Program-made: the position numbers and the translations under genes
Notes under the pieces: generated by a model
Told to the model about the DNA's origin: nothing
Seen by the model: only the letters and a program-made list of their open reading frames with translations
Databases searched by the model: none
Source of the DNA: Kroppenstedtia eburnea
GTDB taxonomy: Bacteria; Bacillota; Bacilli; Thermoactinomycetales; DSM-45169
Assembly (NCBI RefSeq): GCF_013282215.1
Contig: NZ_CP048103.1
Span: 3,348,001-3,412,000, forward strand
DNA: 64,000 nt
Direction: 5' to 3'
Part shown: piece by piece, positions 1-9,718 of the stretch
How the letters are laid out: every line of letters begins with the position of its first letter
Position numbering within the stretch: position 1 is the first letter of the stretch

Positions 1-395
1 TGGGAAGAGATCTCGATCCCGTGCTCCGGACAATAGGCACGACCCACCCGGGCATAGAGAAGACGAAGATAGTCATAGATCTCCGTGACTGTTCCCACTG
101 TGGAGCGGGGATTGCGGCTGGTCGTCTTCTGGTCGATGGAGATCGCCGGGGAAAGTCCATCGATGGAATCGACATCGGGTTTATCCATCTGCCCCAGAAA
201 CTGACGGGCATATGCCGACAGGGACTCCACATACCGCCGCTGTCCCTCGGCATAGATGGTGTCAAAGGCGAGTGAAGATTTTCCGGATCCCGACAGACCC
301 GTCAGTACAACCAATTGATCGCGGGGGATGGTGACATCCACCTCTTTCAGGTTGTGGACGCGGGCCCCGCGTATGACAATGTTTTCCTGGGCCAC
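1..395 (-). CDS. uvrA: UvrA, excinuclease ABC subunit A (N-terminal part, runs off the window)
   Basis: This is the damage-recognition ATPase of nucleotide excision repair; UvrA dimers find lesions and load UvrB. Only about the first 131 residues are inside the window. The N-terminus reads (M)[15 protein letters not shown], followed by the Walker [10 protein letters not shown] and the [13 protein letters not shown] stretch typical of UvrA. I chose the GTG at 395-393: it lies 3 nt after the uvrB stop and has a GGAGGG ribosome site inside the uvrB 3' end. It is therefore co-transcribed with uvrB, probably under the same LexA control. Confidence 0.95.
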   Translation of the reverse strand, partial: MAQENIVIRGARVHNLKEVDVTIPRDQLVVLTGLSGSGKSSLAFDTIYAEGQRRYVESLSAYARQFLGQMDKPDVDSIDGLSPAISIDQKTTSRNPRSTVGTVTEIYDYLRLLYARVGRAYCPEHGIEISS

Positions 396-398
396 AGT

Positions 399-2384
399 TT
401 ATGCTCCCTCCGCTTTCAGTTCCAAGATCATATCCCTCAATTCCGCCGCCCGTTCAAACTGGAGATCCCTGGCCGCCTGTTTCATCTCTTTCTCCAGCCC
501 CTCAATCAGCTGTCTCCGCTCTTTCCCACTCATTTTCTCCATATCGGGGGCCACTTGATACGCTTCGTTCTCCTCTGCCACCTTGGTGGCTTCGATCACT
601 TCGCGGACCGCTTTTTGGATGGTCTGCGGGGTGATCCCGTGTTTTTCGTTATGAGCGATCTGCACCGACCGACGGCGTTCCGTCTCCTCAATCGCCTTCT
701 GCATGGACTCCGTCACCCGGTCGGCATACATGATCACTTCCCCGTTGGCATTGCGGGCCGCCCGGCCGATGGTTTGGATGAGGGAGCGCTCCGCCCGCAG
801 AAAGCCTTCCTTGTCGGCATCCAAGATCGCCACCAGGGAGACCTCCGGCAGGTCCAATCCCTCCCGGAGGAGGTTGATCCCGACAAGAACATCAAACTCA
901 CCCAGGCGGAGACTCCGCAGGATCTGCATCCTCTCAATCGTCTTGATGTCGGAATGCAGGTACTGCACCTTGATCCCTGCTTCCTTCAGATAGTCGGTCA
1001 GATCCTCGGCCATCTTTTTGGTCAGGGTGGTGACCAGCACCCGTTCATTCCGCTCCACCCGCTTGTTCACCTCGCCGATCAGATCGTCGATCTGACCTTG
1101 GATGGGGCGAACGTGAATTTTGGGATCGAGCAGACCGGTGGGCCGGATGATTTGCTCTGTCAGTTCCGGGGTTTTCCCCAGCTCGTAGGGGCCGGGAGTG
1201 GCAGAGACATAGATCACCTGGTGCAACCGCTTTTCAAACTCTTCAAATTGCAGGGGCCGGTTGTCCATGGCGGAAGGAAGCCGAAAGCCGTGGTCCACCA
1301 GCATCTCCTTCCGGGCGCGGTCCCCTTTGTACATCGCACCGACCTGGGGGACGGTGACATGGGACTCATCGATGATGGTCAGAAAGTCGTCGGGAAAGTA
1401 GTCAAGAAGTGTATAGGGAGGTTCTCCCGCCTTTTTGCCCACCAGATGCCGGGAGTAGTTTTCAATTCCGGAACAGAAGCCGACCTCGCGCATCATCTCC
1501 ATGTCATAGCGGGTCCGTTGTTCCAACCGTTGTGCTTCCAACAGCTTGTCTTGGGATTTCAGAACGGCCAGCCGTTCATCCAACTCCGCCTCGATCTCCT
1601 TCAGAGCGCGGCGCATCACTTCTTGCCGCGTCACATAGTGGGAGGCGGGGAAGATGGCGATATGCTCCCGGTCCCCCAGGATTTCTCCGGTCAGCACATC
1701 GATCTCACGGATGCGATCGATCTCATCCCCGAAGAACTCCACCCGGATCGCCTGTTCACTCCGGGAGGCGGGAAAGATCTCCAACACATCTCCCCGGACA
1801 CGAAAAGTCCCCCGGACAAAATTCATATCGTTCCGCTCATACTGGATATCCACCAGATCCCGCAGCACCGCATTGCGATCCTTCTCCATCCCCACCCGCA
1901 GGGATACCACCTGACTCCGGTATTCCTCGGGAGAACCGAGGCCGTAGATGCAGGAGACACTGGCCACGACAATCACATCCTGCCGCTCAAACAGGGCACT
2001 GGTGGCGGAATGGCGCAATTTATCGATCTCATCATTGATCGATGCATCTTTCTCAATATAGGTATCCGTCTGGGGCACATAGGCCTCCGGTTGGTAGTAG
2101 TCATAGTAACTCACAAAGTATTCGACGGCGTTTTCGGGAAAAAACTCCTTGAGCTCCCCGCACAATTGTGCCGCCAGCGTCTTGTTGGGGGCGATCACCA
2201 GTGTGGGCTTTCCCGCCCGGGCGATGGTATGGGCGATGGTGAAGGTTTTTCCCGTTCCGGTCGCCCCCAGCAGTGTCTGATGTTTTTTCCCTGTCAGGAG
2301 GCCATCGGTCAACATCTCAATCGCTTTCGGTTGGTCCCCCCGGGGTTGAAATTCGGAAACCAGGCGAAACCCGTTGTCAGCCAC
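399..2384 (-). CDS. uvrB: UvrB, excinuclease ABC subunit B
   Basis: UvrB is the helicase-like subunit that verifies DNA damage and recruits UvrC in nucleotide excision repair. Visible motifs are Walker [11 protein letters not shown], the beta-hairpin region [13 protein letters not shown], helicase motif [24 protein letters not shown] and a C-terminal UvrC-binding helix ([22 protein letters not shown]). An upstream in-frame ATG exists at 2390. However, the GAGGTGAT ribosome site directly abuts that ATG and is ideally spaced for the GTG at 2384. That start gives (M)[17 protein letters not shown] and 661 residues, the usual family length. It is followed immediately by uvrA. Confidence 0.96.
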   Translation of the reverse strand: MADNGFRLVSEFQPRGDQPKAIEMLTDGLLTGKKHQTLLGATGTGKTFTIAHTIARAGKPTLVIAPNKTLAAQLCGELKEFFPENAVEYFVSYYDYYQPEAYVPQTDTYIEKDASINDEIDKLRHSATSALFERQDVIVVASVSCIYGLGSPEEYRSQVVSLRVGMEKDRNAVLRDLVDIQYERNDMNFVRGTFRVRGDVLEIFPASRSEQAIRVEFFGDEIDRIREIDVLTGEILGDREHIAIFPASHYVTRQEVMRRALKEIEAELDERLAVLKSQDKLLEAQRLEQRTRYDMEMMREVGFCSGIENYSRHLVGKKAGEPPYTLLDYFPDDFLTIIDESHVTVPQVGAMYKGDRARKEMLVDHGFRLPSAMDNRPLQFEEFEKRLHQVIYVSATPGPYELGKTPELTEQIIRPTGLLDPKIHVRPIQGQIDDLIGEVNKRVERNERVLVTTLTKKMAEDLTDYLKEAGIKVQYLHSDIKTIERMQILRSLRLGEFDVLVGINLLREGLDLPEVSLVAILDADKEGFLRAERSLIQTIGRAARNANGEVIMYADRVTESMQKAIEETERRRSVQIAHNEKHGITPQTIQKAVREVIEATKVAEENEAYQVAPDMEKMSGKERRQLIEGLEKEMKQAARDLQFERAAELRDMILELKAEGA

Positions 2385-2414
2385 AGCCATCACCTCGTTT
2401 TTGTCATCCGTTCC

Positions 2415-2420
2415 ATTATA
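2415..2420 (-). promoter_or_regulatory. -10 element of the uvrBA promoter
   Basis: A perfect TATAAT (minus strand) lies about 30 nt upstream of the uvrB start. No good TTGACA-like -35 is visible at 17 nt; TCCTGT-like sequence is the nearest. It sits directly downstream of the LexA box at 2442-2455, so repressor bound there would cover the -35 region. Confidence 0.55.
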
Positions 2421-2441
2421 CCACAACCTGATGGAAAGACA

Positions 2442-2455
2442 GGAACACCCGTTCC
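2442..2455. promoter_or_regulatory. LexA (DinR) SOS box upstream of uvrBA
   Basis: The sequence GGAACACCCGTTCC is a perfect GAAC-N4-GTTC palindrome, the core of the Gram-positive LexA/DinR operator. It lies about 22 bp upstream of the TATAAT -10 of uvrB, where binding would block RNA polymerase. SOS control of uvrBA is established in Bacillus subtilis; its extension here is inference from the site. Confidence 0.8.
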
Positions 2456-2466
2456 AAGAAATATGG

Positions 2467-2493
2467 AAAAAAAAGCCCCCGGACCAAGGGGGT
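2467..2493 (-). terminator. Rho-independent terminator after ctp protease gene
   Basis: On the minus strand a CCCCC-TTGGTCC-GGGGG hairpin starts at the stop codon of the protease gene and runs into an uninterrupted T8 tract. It separates the protease transcript from uvrBA. Confidence 0.85.
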
Positions 2494-3941
2494 TATTTCA
2501 GCTCTTTTTTCAACGTTTCCACAGCCACCCGAAGTTGCAAATCATTCTCCGGTTTGCGCAGCATCTCGATATATGCATCCTGCAACTTCATCGCTGTCTT
2601 ACTGTCGACCACTCCGGTGACGGACAACTTTTGGGTCCGTTGGAAGGCCTTGACGGCAGTTTCCGTCTGTTCACTGTAGTATCCGTCCGTCCGGTCCGGC
2701 CGATAGCCCAGCCCTTCCAGAATCAGCTGCAGATTCTTCACCTGTTGGGATGTCATGTCCCGTTTGAGGGTTTTGTCCGGTTGGGGGGGAGTCGCGCCGT
2801 AATAGTCCGGAAGTTTCACCTTGACATCCGGTTTGATCCCTTTTTTATGAATCCAGTTCCCTTCCGGAGTCAACCATTTGGCCATGGTCAGCTTCAGATT
2901 GCTTCCATCCTCAAAATCCTTCGCCGTTTGGACCGTTCCCTTGCCAAAGGTGGTGTCACCGACGGTTTTGTAACCGCCGGACTCCTTGAGCGCAGCTGCC
3001 AGGATCTCGGAAGCACTGGCCGATCCTTTATCCGTCAGAATCACGATCGGGTACTCTTTTTTCTCTTTCAGCTTGGACTTGTATTCCATACGATGACCTG
3101 TCTTATCTTCAGTCATCATGATTTTCTTTTGGTCGGGCACCAGTTGTTCACTGATTTCCACCACGGCCGGGAGCAAGCCGCCGGGATTTCCGCGGACATC
3201 GATCACCAGCCCTTTCATTCCCTTCGCTTCCATTTCCTCCAGTTCCTTCAGAAAATCTTTGGATGTATCCGTGGAGAACTGGGAGATCTCAAGTTTTCCG
3301 ATCTTTCCATCCAGCATCTCCGCATGAACCGTTTCAATCGGGATCTCATCACGGACCACTTCGATGTTGAGAACTTCACTCTGCCCGGGACGGGAGACTT
3401 CCAAGTGCGCTTTCGTCCCTTTGGGTCCTTTGATCTTGGAAACCGCCTCATTCAGATCCATTCCCTCCAGGCTGTCCCCGTTCACCTTGAGAATCTGATC
3501 CTCCGGCCGAAGCCCTGCCTTTTCTGCAGGGGAGCCTTTAAAAGGGGAGACGATCGTCACCTTCCCTTTCTTCAGGGTGACTTCCGCACCGATCCCCTGG
3601 AAGGTGGAATCGAGAGAGGAATGAAACTGTTTGGCCGTTTTTTGATCCATATAGGCGGAGTAAGGGTCGTTGAGGGAGTCCACCATCCCCCGGATGGCCC
3701 CGTCGATCAGTTTTTGATCATCCACCTCACCGATATACTGGGTTTTAATCGTTCCGTAGGCTTCTTTCAATTTATTCAGATGATCCTCCAGCCCGGAGTT
3801 GCTGCTGACCCCGCCGAAGAATGAAGACCCCGTCGCCCGGGATAATAAGCCCCCGTCACCCATCACCACCGCCGTTGTCAGACTGCTGAAAAGAACGGCG
3901 AAAACCACGATCAGGGCAACGGTACGTCCGCGCATATACAT
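2493..3941 (-). CDS. S41 carboxy-terminal processing protease (CtpA/CtpB family) with PDZ and peptidoglycan-binding domains
   Basis: A membrane-anchored serine protease acting outside the membrane. The N-terminus has a single signal/anchor helix (residues ~8-28). A PDZ domain follows (~95-185; SPAEKAGLRPEDQILKVNG). The S41 domain contains DVRGNPGG, the serine in KGSASASEILAAAL and the lysine in FGKGTVQ, a Ser/Lys dyad as in CtpA. The last ~70 residues form a PG_binding_1 domain (LGYRPDRTDGYYSEQTETAV). The ATG at 3941 has a well-spaced AAAGGTGG site. In Bacillus, CtpB processes SpoIVFA in sporulation and lies next to ftsEX. Here it is the last gene after ftsEX and two M23 hydrolases, so wall-related or sporulation substrates are equally plausible. 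Confidence 0.93.
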   Translation of the reverse strand: MYMRGRTVALIVVFAVLFSSLTTAVVMGDGGLLSRATGSSFFGGVSSNSGLEDHLNKLKEAYGTIKTQYIGEVDDQKLIDGAIRGMVDSLNDPYSAYMDQKTAKQFHSSLDSTFQGIGAEVTLKKGKVTIVSPFKGSPAEKAGLRPEDQILKVNGDSLEGMDLNEAVSKIKGPKGTKAHLEVSRPGQSEVLNIEVVRDEIPIETVHAEMLDGKIGKLEISQFSTDTSKDFLKELEEMEAKGMKGLVIDVRGNPGGLLPAVVEISEQLVPDQKKIMMTEDKTGHRMEYKSKLKEKKEYPIVILTDKGSASASEILAAALKESGGYKTVGDTTFGKGTVQTAKDFEDGSNLKLTMAKWLTPEGNWIHKKGIKPDVKVKLPDYYGATPPQPDKTLKRDMTSQQVKNLQLILEGLGYRPDRTDGYYSEQTETAVKAFQRTQKLSVTGVVDSKTAMKLQDAYIEMLRKPENDLQLRVAVETLKKELK

Positions 3942-4148
3942 CCAAACACCACCTTTGATTGCATCTCATGGGCAGCCTCGCCGGCATCCCTCTCCACATG
4001 ACTCGATCTGATGGGGCACCTGCAGTCAACCGCCCGGAACTGACGAGGGATTGGTTCAATATATGACAAGCGGGTCGATGTTAGTATCAGGTTCACTCTA
4101 GCAGAATTTACACTCCCACACAAGAAAGGACTCCCGCAAAAAAGAAAA
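3942..4148 (-). promoter_or_regulatory. Upstream region of the ctp gene (tentative promoter)
   Basis: No gene is visible in this gap. On the minus strand TTGTGT and TAGAGT are separated by 17 nt (about 4091-4121). This is an acceptable but unremarkable sigma-A-like pair downstream of the hydrolase terminator, suggesting ctp has its own promoter. Confidence 0.3.
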
Positions 4149-4170
4149 GCCAATGCCGAGGCATTGGTTG
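4140..4170 (-). terminator. Terminator after the M23 hydrolase genes
   Basis: The hairpin CCAATGCC-TC-GGCATTGG (minus strand) is followed by a T-rich run (CTTTTCTTTTTT). It ends the ftsE-ftsX-M23-M23 transcript before ctp. Confidence 0.8.
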
Positions 4171-4190
4171 TGCAACCCATGCGGAACCCA

Positions 4191-5260
4191 TCACTTCAGG
4201 TATTTTAAGGGATTTTGCAACCGGCCCTGTTTACGTACTTCAAAGTGGTTGTGAGGGCCGGTGGAATAGCCGTTGCTTCCGACACTGGCAATCCGCTGAC
4301 CTCTTTCCACATAGTCCCCTTTTTGCACCCGAACCGTGTGGGGATACATATGGGCGTACAGAGTGGTCAGTCCGCTGCCGTGATCCAGGATGATGATCCA
4401 TCCGTATCCGGAAGCAGGCTGACTCTCCAGGACAATTCCGTCTGCGGCGGCATAAATCGGGTCCCCGGCATTCCCTGCGGTGTCGATTCCCGTATGGAGT
4501 TTGTACACACCGGTGACCGGATGAACCCGATACCCGTAGGGCGAAGTGATCCGTTGGCTTTTACCCGGCCAGCTCAGGGCCCCCCCGGGTACTTGAATGA
4601 TCCGTTTTTCAGGGCGAGCAGGTTCACACGCCGAACCTCTTTTTCCTGGATGTGCTCCTCTTCTTCGATTCCGGCCAAAGCCACCTTGCTTTTTTTTCGG
4701 TTCTCCTGCATCCGGTTGTAAGTTTCCTTGGCCTCTTCGATTTCCTGCTCCCGTTTCTTGTTCAACTTCTCCAATTCTCTCTGTTGCCGCTTGATCTCTT
4801 TTTTCTTTGCGGCGATTTCCTCCATCAAGAGGTGATCCCGCTTGACCAGCAGACTGAGCGTCTCAAAACGGGCCAGAAATTGGGACAGGGAATCGGATTC
4901 CAACAGAGTGCTCATATACCCCAGCTTCCCGCTTCGGTAAATGCTGTCGATGCGGTCTTGAAACCGATTTTCCGCCCGGTCGAGGTCCTTTTGTACCTTT
5001 TTCACCTTTTGCTTGACAGAAAATATTTCTTCGTTGGATTGATGGATCTGCTCACTGATTCGTTCCATTTTTTCCTTTTCCTGATCCATCGTTTCCCGTG
5101 CTTCCCGAATCTCACCCTTGATCTCCTTCTTCTCCTTCCGGATCTCCTCCAGATCCTTCCGGGCCTTTTCCACATCTCCTTCTGCCTGGACATCCATCAC
5201 CGGAATGGTGGAAAAGGCAAGGGAGAAAGCTGCCGCACCTGTCAACCACCTGCTCTTCAT
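4191..5260 (-). pseudogene. Second coiled-coil/M23 endopeptidase (EnvC/CwlO-like), frame broken in a 7-G run
   Basis: The N-terminal part (5260-4574) begins with a signal peptide (MKSRWLTGAAAFSLAF) and continues as a long charged coiled coil. It stops at KYPGGP, immediately after a run of seven G (4580-4586 on the minus strand). Adding one G would continue the frame as GGALSWPGKSQRITSPYGYRVHP into an intact M23/LytM domain (to 4191) with the metal motifs HTGID and HNHFE. So domain order, length (~356 aa) and active-site residues are all preserved apart from the single-base break. It could be a sequencing error, a recent mutation or a slippage-controlled switch. It follows the intact paralogue at 5313-6449. 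Confidence 0.85.
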
Positions 5261-5312
5261 CCGATCCCTCCTTCCCTCCTTCCATCCTGATGGGCAAACC
5301 TCCGCTCCTCCG

Positions 5313-6449
5313 CTATTTCAGATAAGGCATCGGATCGGTATGCTCTCCGTTCTTCAGCACCTCAAAATGGAGGTGAGGCCCCGTCGACCATCCGTTGTTA
5401 CCCACCAGCGCGATCGCCTGTCCTCTGGATACGGACTGGCCGACGCTCACTTTGACATCCTGGGCGTAAACGTGGGCATACAGGGTGGAAATTCCGCCAC
5501 CGTGATCAATCACGACGATATATCCGTATCCCCTCATGGGACGGGAGGCGATCACCTTACCGGCGGCGGCGGCATGAATCGGGGTGCCGAGGGGTGCACC
5601 GAAATCCACCCCCGTATGCATCTTGTATTGCTTTCGAACCGGATGGTATCGCATCCCGTAACCCGATGTGATGCGGGCACCTTTCACCGGCTTGAGGAAT
5701 GCCCCTCCGTCATAGGTGCCGGAATCCCCCGCTGTCGACACCGCTTCCTGCCGTTTGCGGACCAACTCCCGGACCTGCTGACTCTCCTTTTCGTTCACTT
5801 CCTCCAGGTGTTCCTGCTTATCGGCCAACCGGTTCAATTCTTTTTCGACTTGTTTGTACTCCCGGATCAGCTGGGCGTGAAGCTCCCGTGCCTCTTTCTC
5901 CTTTTTCCGCCGATCGGCCAAAAGTTGCTCATAGTTTTGCTTCTCCCGCCGGAGTGCGGACCGGTCCCGTTGGTATCGTTCAACCAGTTGCTGATCCCTT
6001 TGGATCACCATCTGGACAAACTTGAGCCGGTTGAGGAACTCACCCAGACTTTCCGAATTCAGCAAGGGCTCCACGTAGAACATCTCGCCCTGTTCATAAA
6101 GGGTGCGAACCCGCTTTTTATACCGCTGCTCCTGAAGGGTCAGCTGCTCTTCCTTCTGTTGAAGATCCTGTTTCGTCTTCTTCAGCTTCTGTTCCAGCTC
6201 ATAGACTTCACTGCTCCGGTCCGCCAGTTCCCTCTTTTTTTGGTCGAGCTCGGCAAAAACCGATTTCAGATCCTTCTTCGTTGCGGCCTTTTCCTTCTCC
6301 AGCCTCTGAATCTCCTTATCCCGTTCCTTGATGTCCTGTTTCTTCTCCTGGATCTCGTCAGCACGGATTCCTCCGGGAAAAAGGAGGGTAGCGGCCAAAA
6401 TCAGCGACAATCCGCCGCCGACCCAACGTGTGGAAAGTTTGCTTTTCAC
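5313..6449 (-). CDS. Coiled-coil M23 (LytM) peptidoglycan endopeptidase, EnvC/CwlO-like FtsEX partner
   Basis: A secreted murein hydrolase. A signal peptide (MKSKLSTRWVGGGLSLIL) precedes a coiled coil of ~200 residues. The C-terminal M23 domain has GYGMRYHP, the zinc ligands HTGVD and HLHFE, and the end motif DPMPYLK. I chose the GTG at 6449 rather than further-upstream codons because it directly precedes the signal peptide and has a GGAGGGGG site 7 nt away. It starts 44 nt after ftsX ends. Coiled-coil LytM/NlpC proteins (EnvC, PcsB, CwlO) are known to be activated by FtsEX through the coiled coil; this role is inferred here from architecture and neighbourhood. Confidence 0.92.
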   Translation of the reverse strand: MKSKLSTRWVGGGLSLILAATLLFPGGIRADEIQEKKQDIKERDKEIQRLEKEKAATKKDLKSVFAELDQKKRELADRSSEVYELEQKLKKTKQDLQQKEEQLTLQEQRYKKRVRTLYEQGEMFYVEPLLNSESLGEFLNRLKFVQMVIQRDQQLVERYQRDRSALRREKQNYEQLLADRRKKEKEARELHAQLIREYKQVEKELNRLADKQEHLEEVNEKESQQVRELVRKRQEAVSTAGDSGTYDGGAFLKPVKGARITSGYGMRYHPVRKQYKMHTGVDFGAPLGTPIHAAAAGKVIASRPMRGYGYIVVIDHGGGISTLYAHVYAQDVKVSVGQSVSRGQAIALVGNNGWSTGPHLHFEVLKNGEHTDPMPYLK

Positions 6450-6493
6450 TCCGTTTCCCCCTCCCGATTCTCCACTCCGGACCCACCCTGCCG

Positions 6494-7393
6494 TCAGGTA
6501 CGCAGGAACCGGCGAATGGAAATAATACTTCCCCAGATCCCGATCAGAACACCCAACAGAGCGGTCAGCCCCCCCACCCAGAGAGACAGGGGCCACATCC
6601 CGAGCAGTTTGAAAAAGCTGTATGCTTTATCGGCGTCCAAAATCCGGACGACGGCATTGTAACCGATGAGGGTCACAGTAACGGGAACGATGGAGCCCAG
6701 CAACCCGATCAAGGTCCCTTCGATGAAGAAAGGCCAGCGGATAAACCAGTTGCTGGCGCCCACCAGCCGCATGATTTCAATCTCGCGGCGCCGGGCGAAG
6801 ATGGTCAGCTTAATGGTGTTGGAGATGAGGAAAGCCGCCAGCACCGCCAAGCCCAATCCGAAGATGAAGACCACGTTCCGGACCAGACTCGACATGTCGA
6901 GGATGCTGCGGGAGACCCCACCGCCGAAGTCCGCATTATCCACCTGGTTGGGAAAATCCCTTTTGAGATCCTCGGACAAGGATTCACTCTGACGGGGATC
7001 CTTCGCCATCACTTCCAACATGTCCGGGATGGGGTTATCCTTCTCCAAACCCTCGAGGAACTTCTCATCCTCGCCGAACCATCCCTTCATCGATTCCAGA
7101 CCCTCTTGCTTGGAGATGAATTTCACACTCTCCACTTTCGGGTTTTTCTCGATACTGCTCTTCACCTGATCAATCTCATCACTGGAGAGCGAGGCGTTCA
7201 GAAAGACCCGGATCGACACCTCCCGGTCCAGTTCGGAGGCCATGTAGTTAATATTGAAGGCGAACACCAGGAAAAATCCGAAGATCAGCAAGGTGACGCT
7301 GGCCGCGCTGACTGCGGCAAAGGTCATCCAGTTGTTCCGGATCAAACTTTTGAAGGCTTCCCGGGTATGCCGCAACATGGTTTCAATCTTCAT
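6494..7393 (-). CDS. ftsX: FtsX, permease-like subunit of FtsEX
   Basis: An integral membrane partner of FtsE that transmits ATP hydrolysis to wall hydrolases outside the cell. The 299-residue protein has one N-terminal transmembrane helix (~22-45). It is followed by a large extracytoplasmic loop with DREVSIRVFL, then three C-terminal helices with the conserved RRREIEIMRLVGAS segment. The start ATG overlaps the ftsE end by 11 nt and has an AGGGGGAA site, indicating translational coupling. The two M23 hydrolases directly downstream are its likely targets. Confidence 0.95.
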   Translation of the reverse strand: MKIETMLRHTREAFKSLIRNNWMTFAAVSAASVTLLIFGFFLVFAFNINYMASELDREVSIRVFLNASLSSDEIDQVKSSIEKNPKVESVKFISKQEGLESMKGWFGEDEKFLEGLEKDNPIPDMLEVMAKDPRQSESLSEDLKRDFPNQVDNADFGGGVSRSILDMSSLVRNVVFIFGLGLAVLAAFLISNTIKLTIFARRREIEIMRLVGASNWFIRWPFFIEGTLIGLLGSIVPVTVTLIGYNAVVRILDADKAYSFFKLLGMWPLSLWVGGLTALLGVLIGIWGSIISIRRFLRT

Positions 7394-8069
7394 AGCCGTA
7401 TTCCCCCTGCTGTTCGTCGCGGACGATCACACCCTGCTCCACAGCAATCACGCGTTTGCGCATGGTGTTCACGATCTCTTTGTTGTGTGTGGCCATGACG
7501 ACCGTGGTACCGCGGGAATTGATCTCTTCCAACAGGTACATGATGTCCCAGGAGTTTTCCGGATCGAGGTTTCCGGTCGGCTCGTCGGCGATGATAAAAC
7601 TGGGGTTGTTCACCATGGCCCGGGCGATGGAAACCCGTTGCTGTTCCCCCCCGGAAAGCTGGGAAGGAAGAGCGTTCATCCGGTCGTGAAGGCCGACCAA
7701 TTCCAGAACCTCCTGCACCCGCCGCCGGATCTTCCGCTTGGGTGTCTCCACCGCTTCCATGGCGAAGGCGACATTTTCATATGCAGTCATATTGGGCAGG
7801 AGCTTGTAATCCTGGAACACGACACCGATCTTCCTGCGAAGGTAAGGGATTTTCCAATCCCGCACCCGCTTCACATTCACCCCGTTGATCAGGATGACTC
7901 CGTGGGTGGGACTGACCTCCCGATACATCAATTTGATGAAGGTACTTTTACCCGCACCGCTGGGTCCGACCACATACACAAAATCACCCTGGTCGATCTT
8001 CACGTTGATTCCGTTCAGGGCCTTGACACCATTGTCATAAACCTTGTACACATCATGCATTTCAATCAT
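7383..8069 (-). CDS. ftsE: FtsE, ATP-binding subunit of FtsEX
   Basis: A cytoplasmic ABC ATPase with Walker [10 protein letters not shown], signature LSGGEQQR, Walker [10 protein letters not shown] and the H-loop ATHNKE. The protein is 228 residues. The start [14 protein letters not shown] at 8069 is preferred over an upstream in-frame ATG because it has the GAGGGTGATCAC ribosome site and matches the family N-terminus. It is the first gene of the ftsE-ftsX-M23-M23 cluster. In Bacillus the complex drives CwlO-dependent elongation and affects sporulation. Confidence 0.95.
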   Translation of the reverse strand: MIEMHDVYKVYDNGVKALNGINVKIDQGDFVYVVGPSGAGKSTFIKLMYREVSPTHGVILINGVNVKRVRDWKIPYLRRKIGVVFQDYKLLPNMTAYENVAFAMEAVETPKRKIRRRVQEVLELVGLHDRMNALPSQLSGGEQQRVSIARAMVNNPSFIIADEPTGNLDPENSWDIMYLLEEINSRGTTVVMATHNKEIVNTMRKRVIAVEQGVIVRDEQQGEYGYED

Positions 8070-8263
8070 GTGATCACCCTCGTACGTATTGGGTTCCGAC
8101 CCGTGGTTCAAATTCCGTCCGATCTGTATCAAATATGGTAGATTTAGATAGAAAAATTCGCAAATGAATGCCGGAAATCCTTTTTATTATATCATCTATG
8201 TATTTGTTGTATATCATCTACTATGAACTTTTCCAGAAATGAAGTGATCATAGACTGGCTGAA
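8070..8263 (-). promoter_or_regulatory. Upstream region of ftsE with a TATAAT box and an 11-bp direct repeat
   Basis: An AT-rich stretch. The minus strand holds TAGATGATATA twice, about 22 bp apart, the second copy leading into TATAAT near 8185-8190. No convincing -35 is seen at 17 bp. This is probably the promoter of the ftsEX cluster; the direct repeat could bind a regulator but none is recognised. Confidence 0.4.
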
Positions 8264-8299
8264 AAAAGGAAAAAACCCGCCGAAGCAAATCGGACAGGT
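8264..8299 (-). terminator. Terminator after argH
   Basis: On the minus strand ACCTGTCCGA pairs with TCGGCGGGT around a small loop and is followed by TTTTTTCC. It ends the argGH transcript. Confidence 0.7.
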
Positions 8300-8314
8300 C
8301 TTTATATTTTCGCA

Positions 8315-9718
8315 CTAATAGAGAACGTTGTCCAGCCGGTGAAGGGTTTCATCCAATTCTTCTCTTTTCTTGACAATCATCTCCATCACCCGGTTCCGTG
8401 CAGTGCCGCTGCCGGCTTTCCGGGCGTCAGCCACCTGTTCCACTTCCAGCTTGGCATGAACGTCATCACCGATCAGCGGGCAGGCTTCCCTGAATTCCTC
8501 CAGAGTCAGATCCCTCAGGAGCCGTCCTTGTTCCAGACAGGAGAGAACCAGTCGGCCCACCACTTCATGTGCCTCCCGGAAGGGGAGACCCCGGGTCACC
8601 AGATAGTCCGCCAGATCTGTCGCGTTGGCGAAGCCCTGTTCCGCGCTTTGACGCATCCGCTCCTTGTTCACCCTCATCCCGGCCACCATCGGGGCCGTCA
8701 GTGCCAATGCTCCCTGCAGGGTGTCGACGGTATCGAAGATTCCCTCCTTGTCCTCCTGCATATCTTTGTTATAGGTGAGGGGGAGGGCTTTCAAGGTGGT
8801 GATCAAAGCCACCCAATGTCCTGTCACCCGCCCCGTCTTCCCCCGGATCAACTCCGGTACGTCCGGATTTTTCTTCTGGGGCATCATGCTGCTGCCGGTA
8901 CAGAATGCATCATCCAGTTCGATGTAGCCGAACTCCTGACTGGACCACAGGATCAACTCCTCGGAGAGGCGGGACAGGTGGACCATGATCAGAGAGGCCG
9001 CCCCCAAAAACTCCACCAAGTAATCCCGATCACTGACCGCGTCCATACTGTTGTCATACATCCGCTCAAAGCCCAGTTCCTCCGCCACCAACTCGCGGCG
9101 GATGGGAAAGGTGGTGCCGCTGATCGCCCCGGCACCCAGAGGGAGGGTGTTCACCCGCTTGTAGCTGTCAAACAACCGTTCCGTATCCCGGCCGAACATA
9201 TCGACATAAGCCAGCAAATGGTGGGCGAGGCGAACCGGCTGGGCCCGTTGCAGGTGGGTGTAACCGGGCAGAATGGTGTCCACATGCTCCTCCGCCTTGG
9301 CCACGAGGGCTTCCCGCAATATGTTCAATCCTTTGATCAGATCCAGCGTCCGGGCCCGGACATACAGATGCATATCCAATGCCACCTGATCATTCCGGCT
9401 GCGGCCGGTGTGGAGTTTCCCGCCCACGGGACCCACTTCGTCGATCAGCAATTTCTCGATGTTCATGTGGATATCTTCGTGAGCCACGGAAAACTCCACT
9501 TCACCGGCCCGGATCCTCTCCCGGATCTTCCGCAATCCCCCGGAGATCGTCTCCACTTCCTCCGCTGTCAGAATCCCGCACTCCCCCAACATCCGTACAT
9601 GGGCCAGGCTGCCGCGGATATCTTCTTCGTACAGTTTTTGGTCAAAGCTGATGGATGCGGTGTATTCTTCAACGAGTCGGTTGGTCGGCTTGGTAAATCG
9701 CCCGCCCCAGAGTTTCAT
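8315..9718 (-). CDS. argH: Argininosuccinate lyase
   Basis: Last step of arginine synthesis: argininosuccinate is split to arginine and fumarate. The 467-residue cytosolic enzyme shows the family start [24 protein letters not shown], the general-acid histidine in [14 protein letters not shown] and the flexible-loop serine signature [11 protein letters not shown]. It overlaps the 3' end of argG by 50 nt, and its AAAGGAGG site lies inside argG, so the two are coupled. Confidence 0.97.
   Translation of the reverse strand: MKLWGGRFTKPTNRLVEEYTASISFDQKLYEEDIRGSLAHVRMLGECGILTAEEVETISGGLRKIRERIRAGEVEFSVAHEDIHMNIEKLLIDEVGPVGGKLHTGRSRNDQVALDMHLYVRARTLDLIKGLNILREALVAKAEEHVDTILPGYTHLQRAQPVRLAHHLLAYVDMFGRDTERLFDSYKRVNTLPLGAGAISGTTFPIRRELVAEELGFERMYDNSMDAVSDRDYLVEFLGAASLIMVHLSRLSEELILWSSQEFGYIELDDAFCTGSSMMPQKKNPDVPELIRGKTGRVTGHWVALITTLKALPLTYNKDMQEDKEGIFDTVDTLQGALALTAPMVAGMRVNKERMRQSAEQGFANATDLADYLVTRGLPFREAHEVVGRLVLSCLEQGRLLRDLTLEEFREACPLIGDDVHAKLEVEQVADARKAGSGTARNRVMEMIVKKREELDETLHRLDNVLY

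Noticed and set aside
315-3824. A 1169-codon open frame on the plus strand
   Set aside because: It lies antisense to uvrB and the ctp gene, is His/Leu/Gln-rich without family motifs, and reflects the G+C-biased third positions of the real genes. The same applies to the long plus-strand frame at 17267-20371 opposite carB and to that at 41939-43858 opposite secA.
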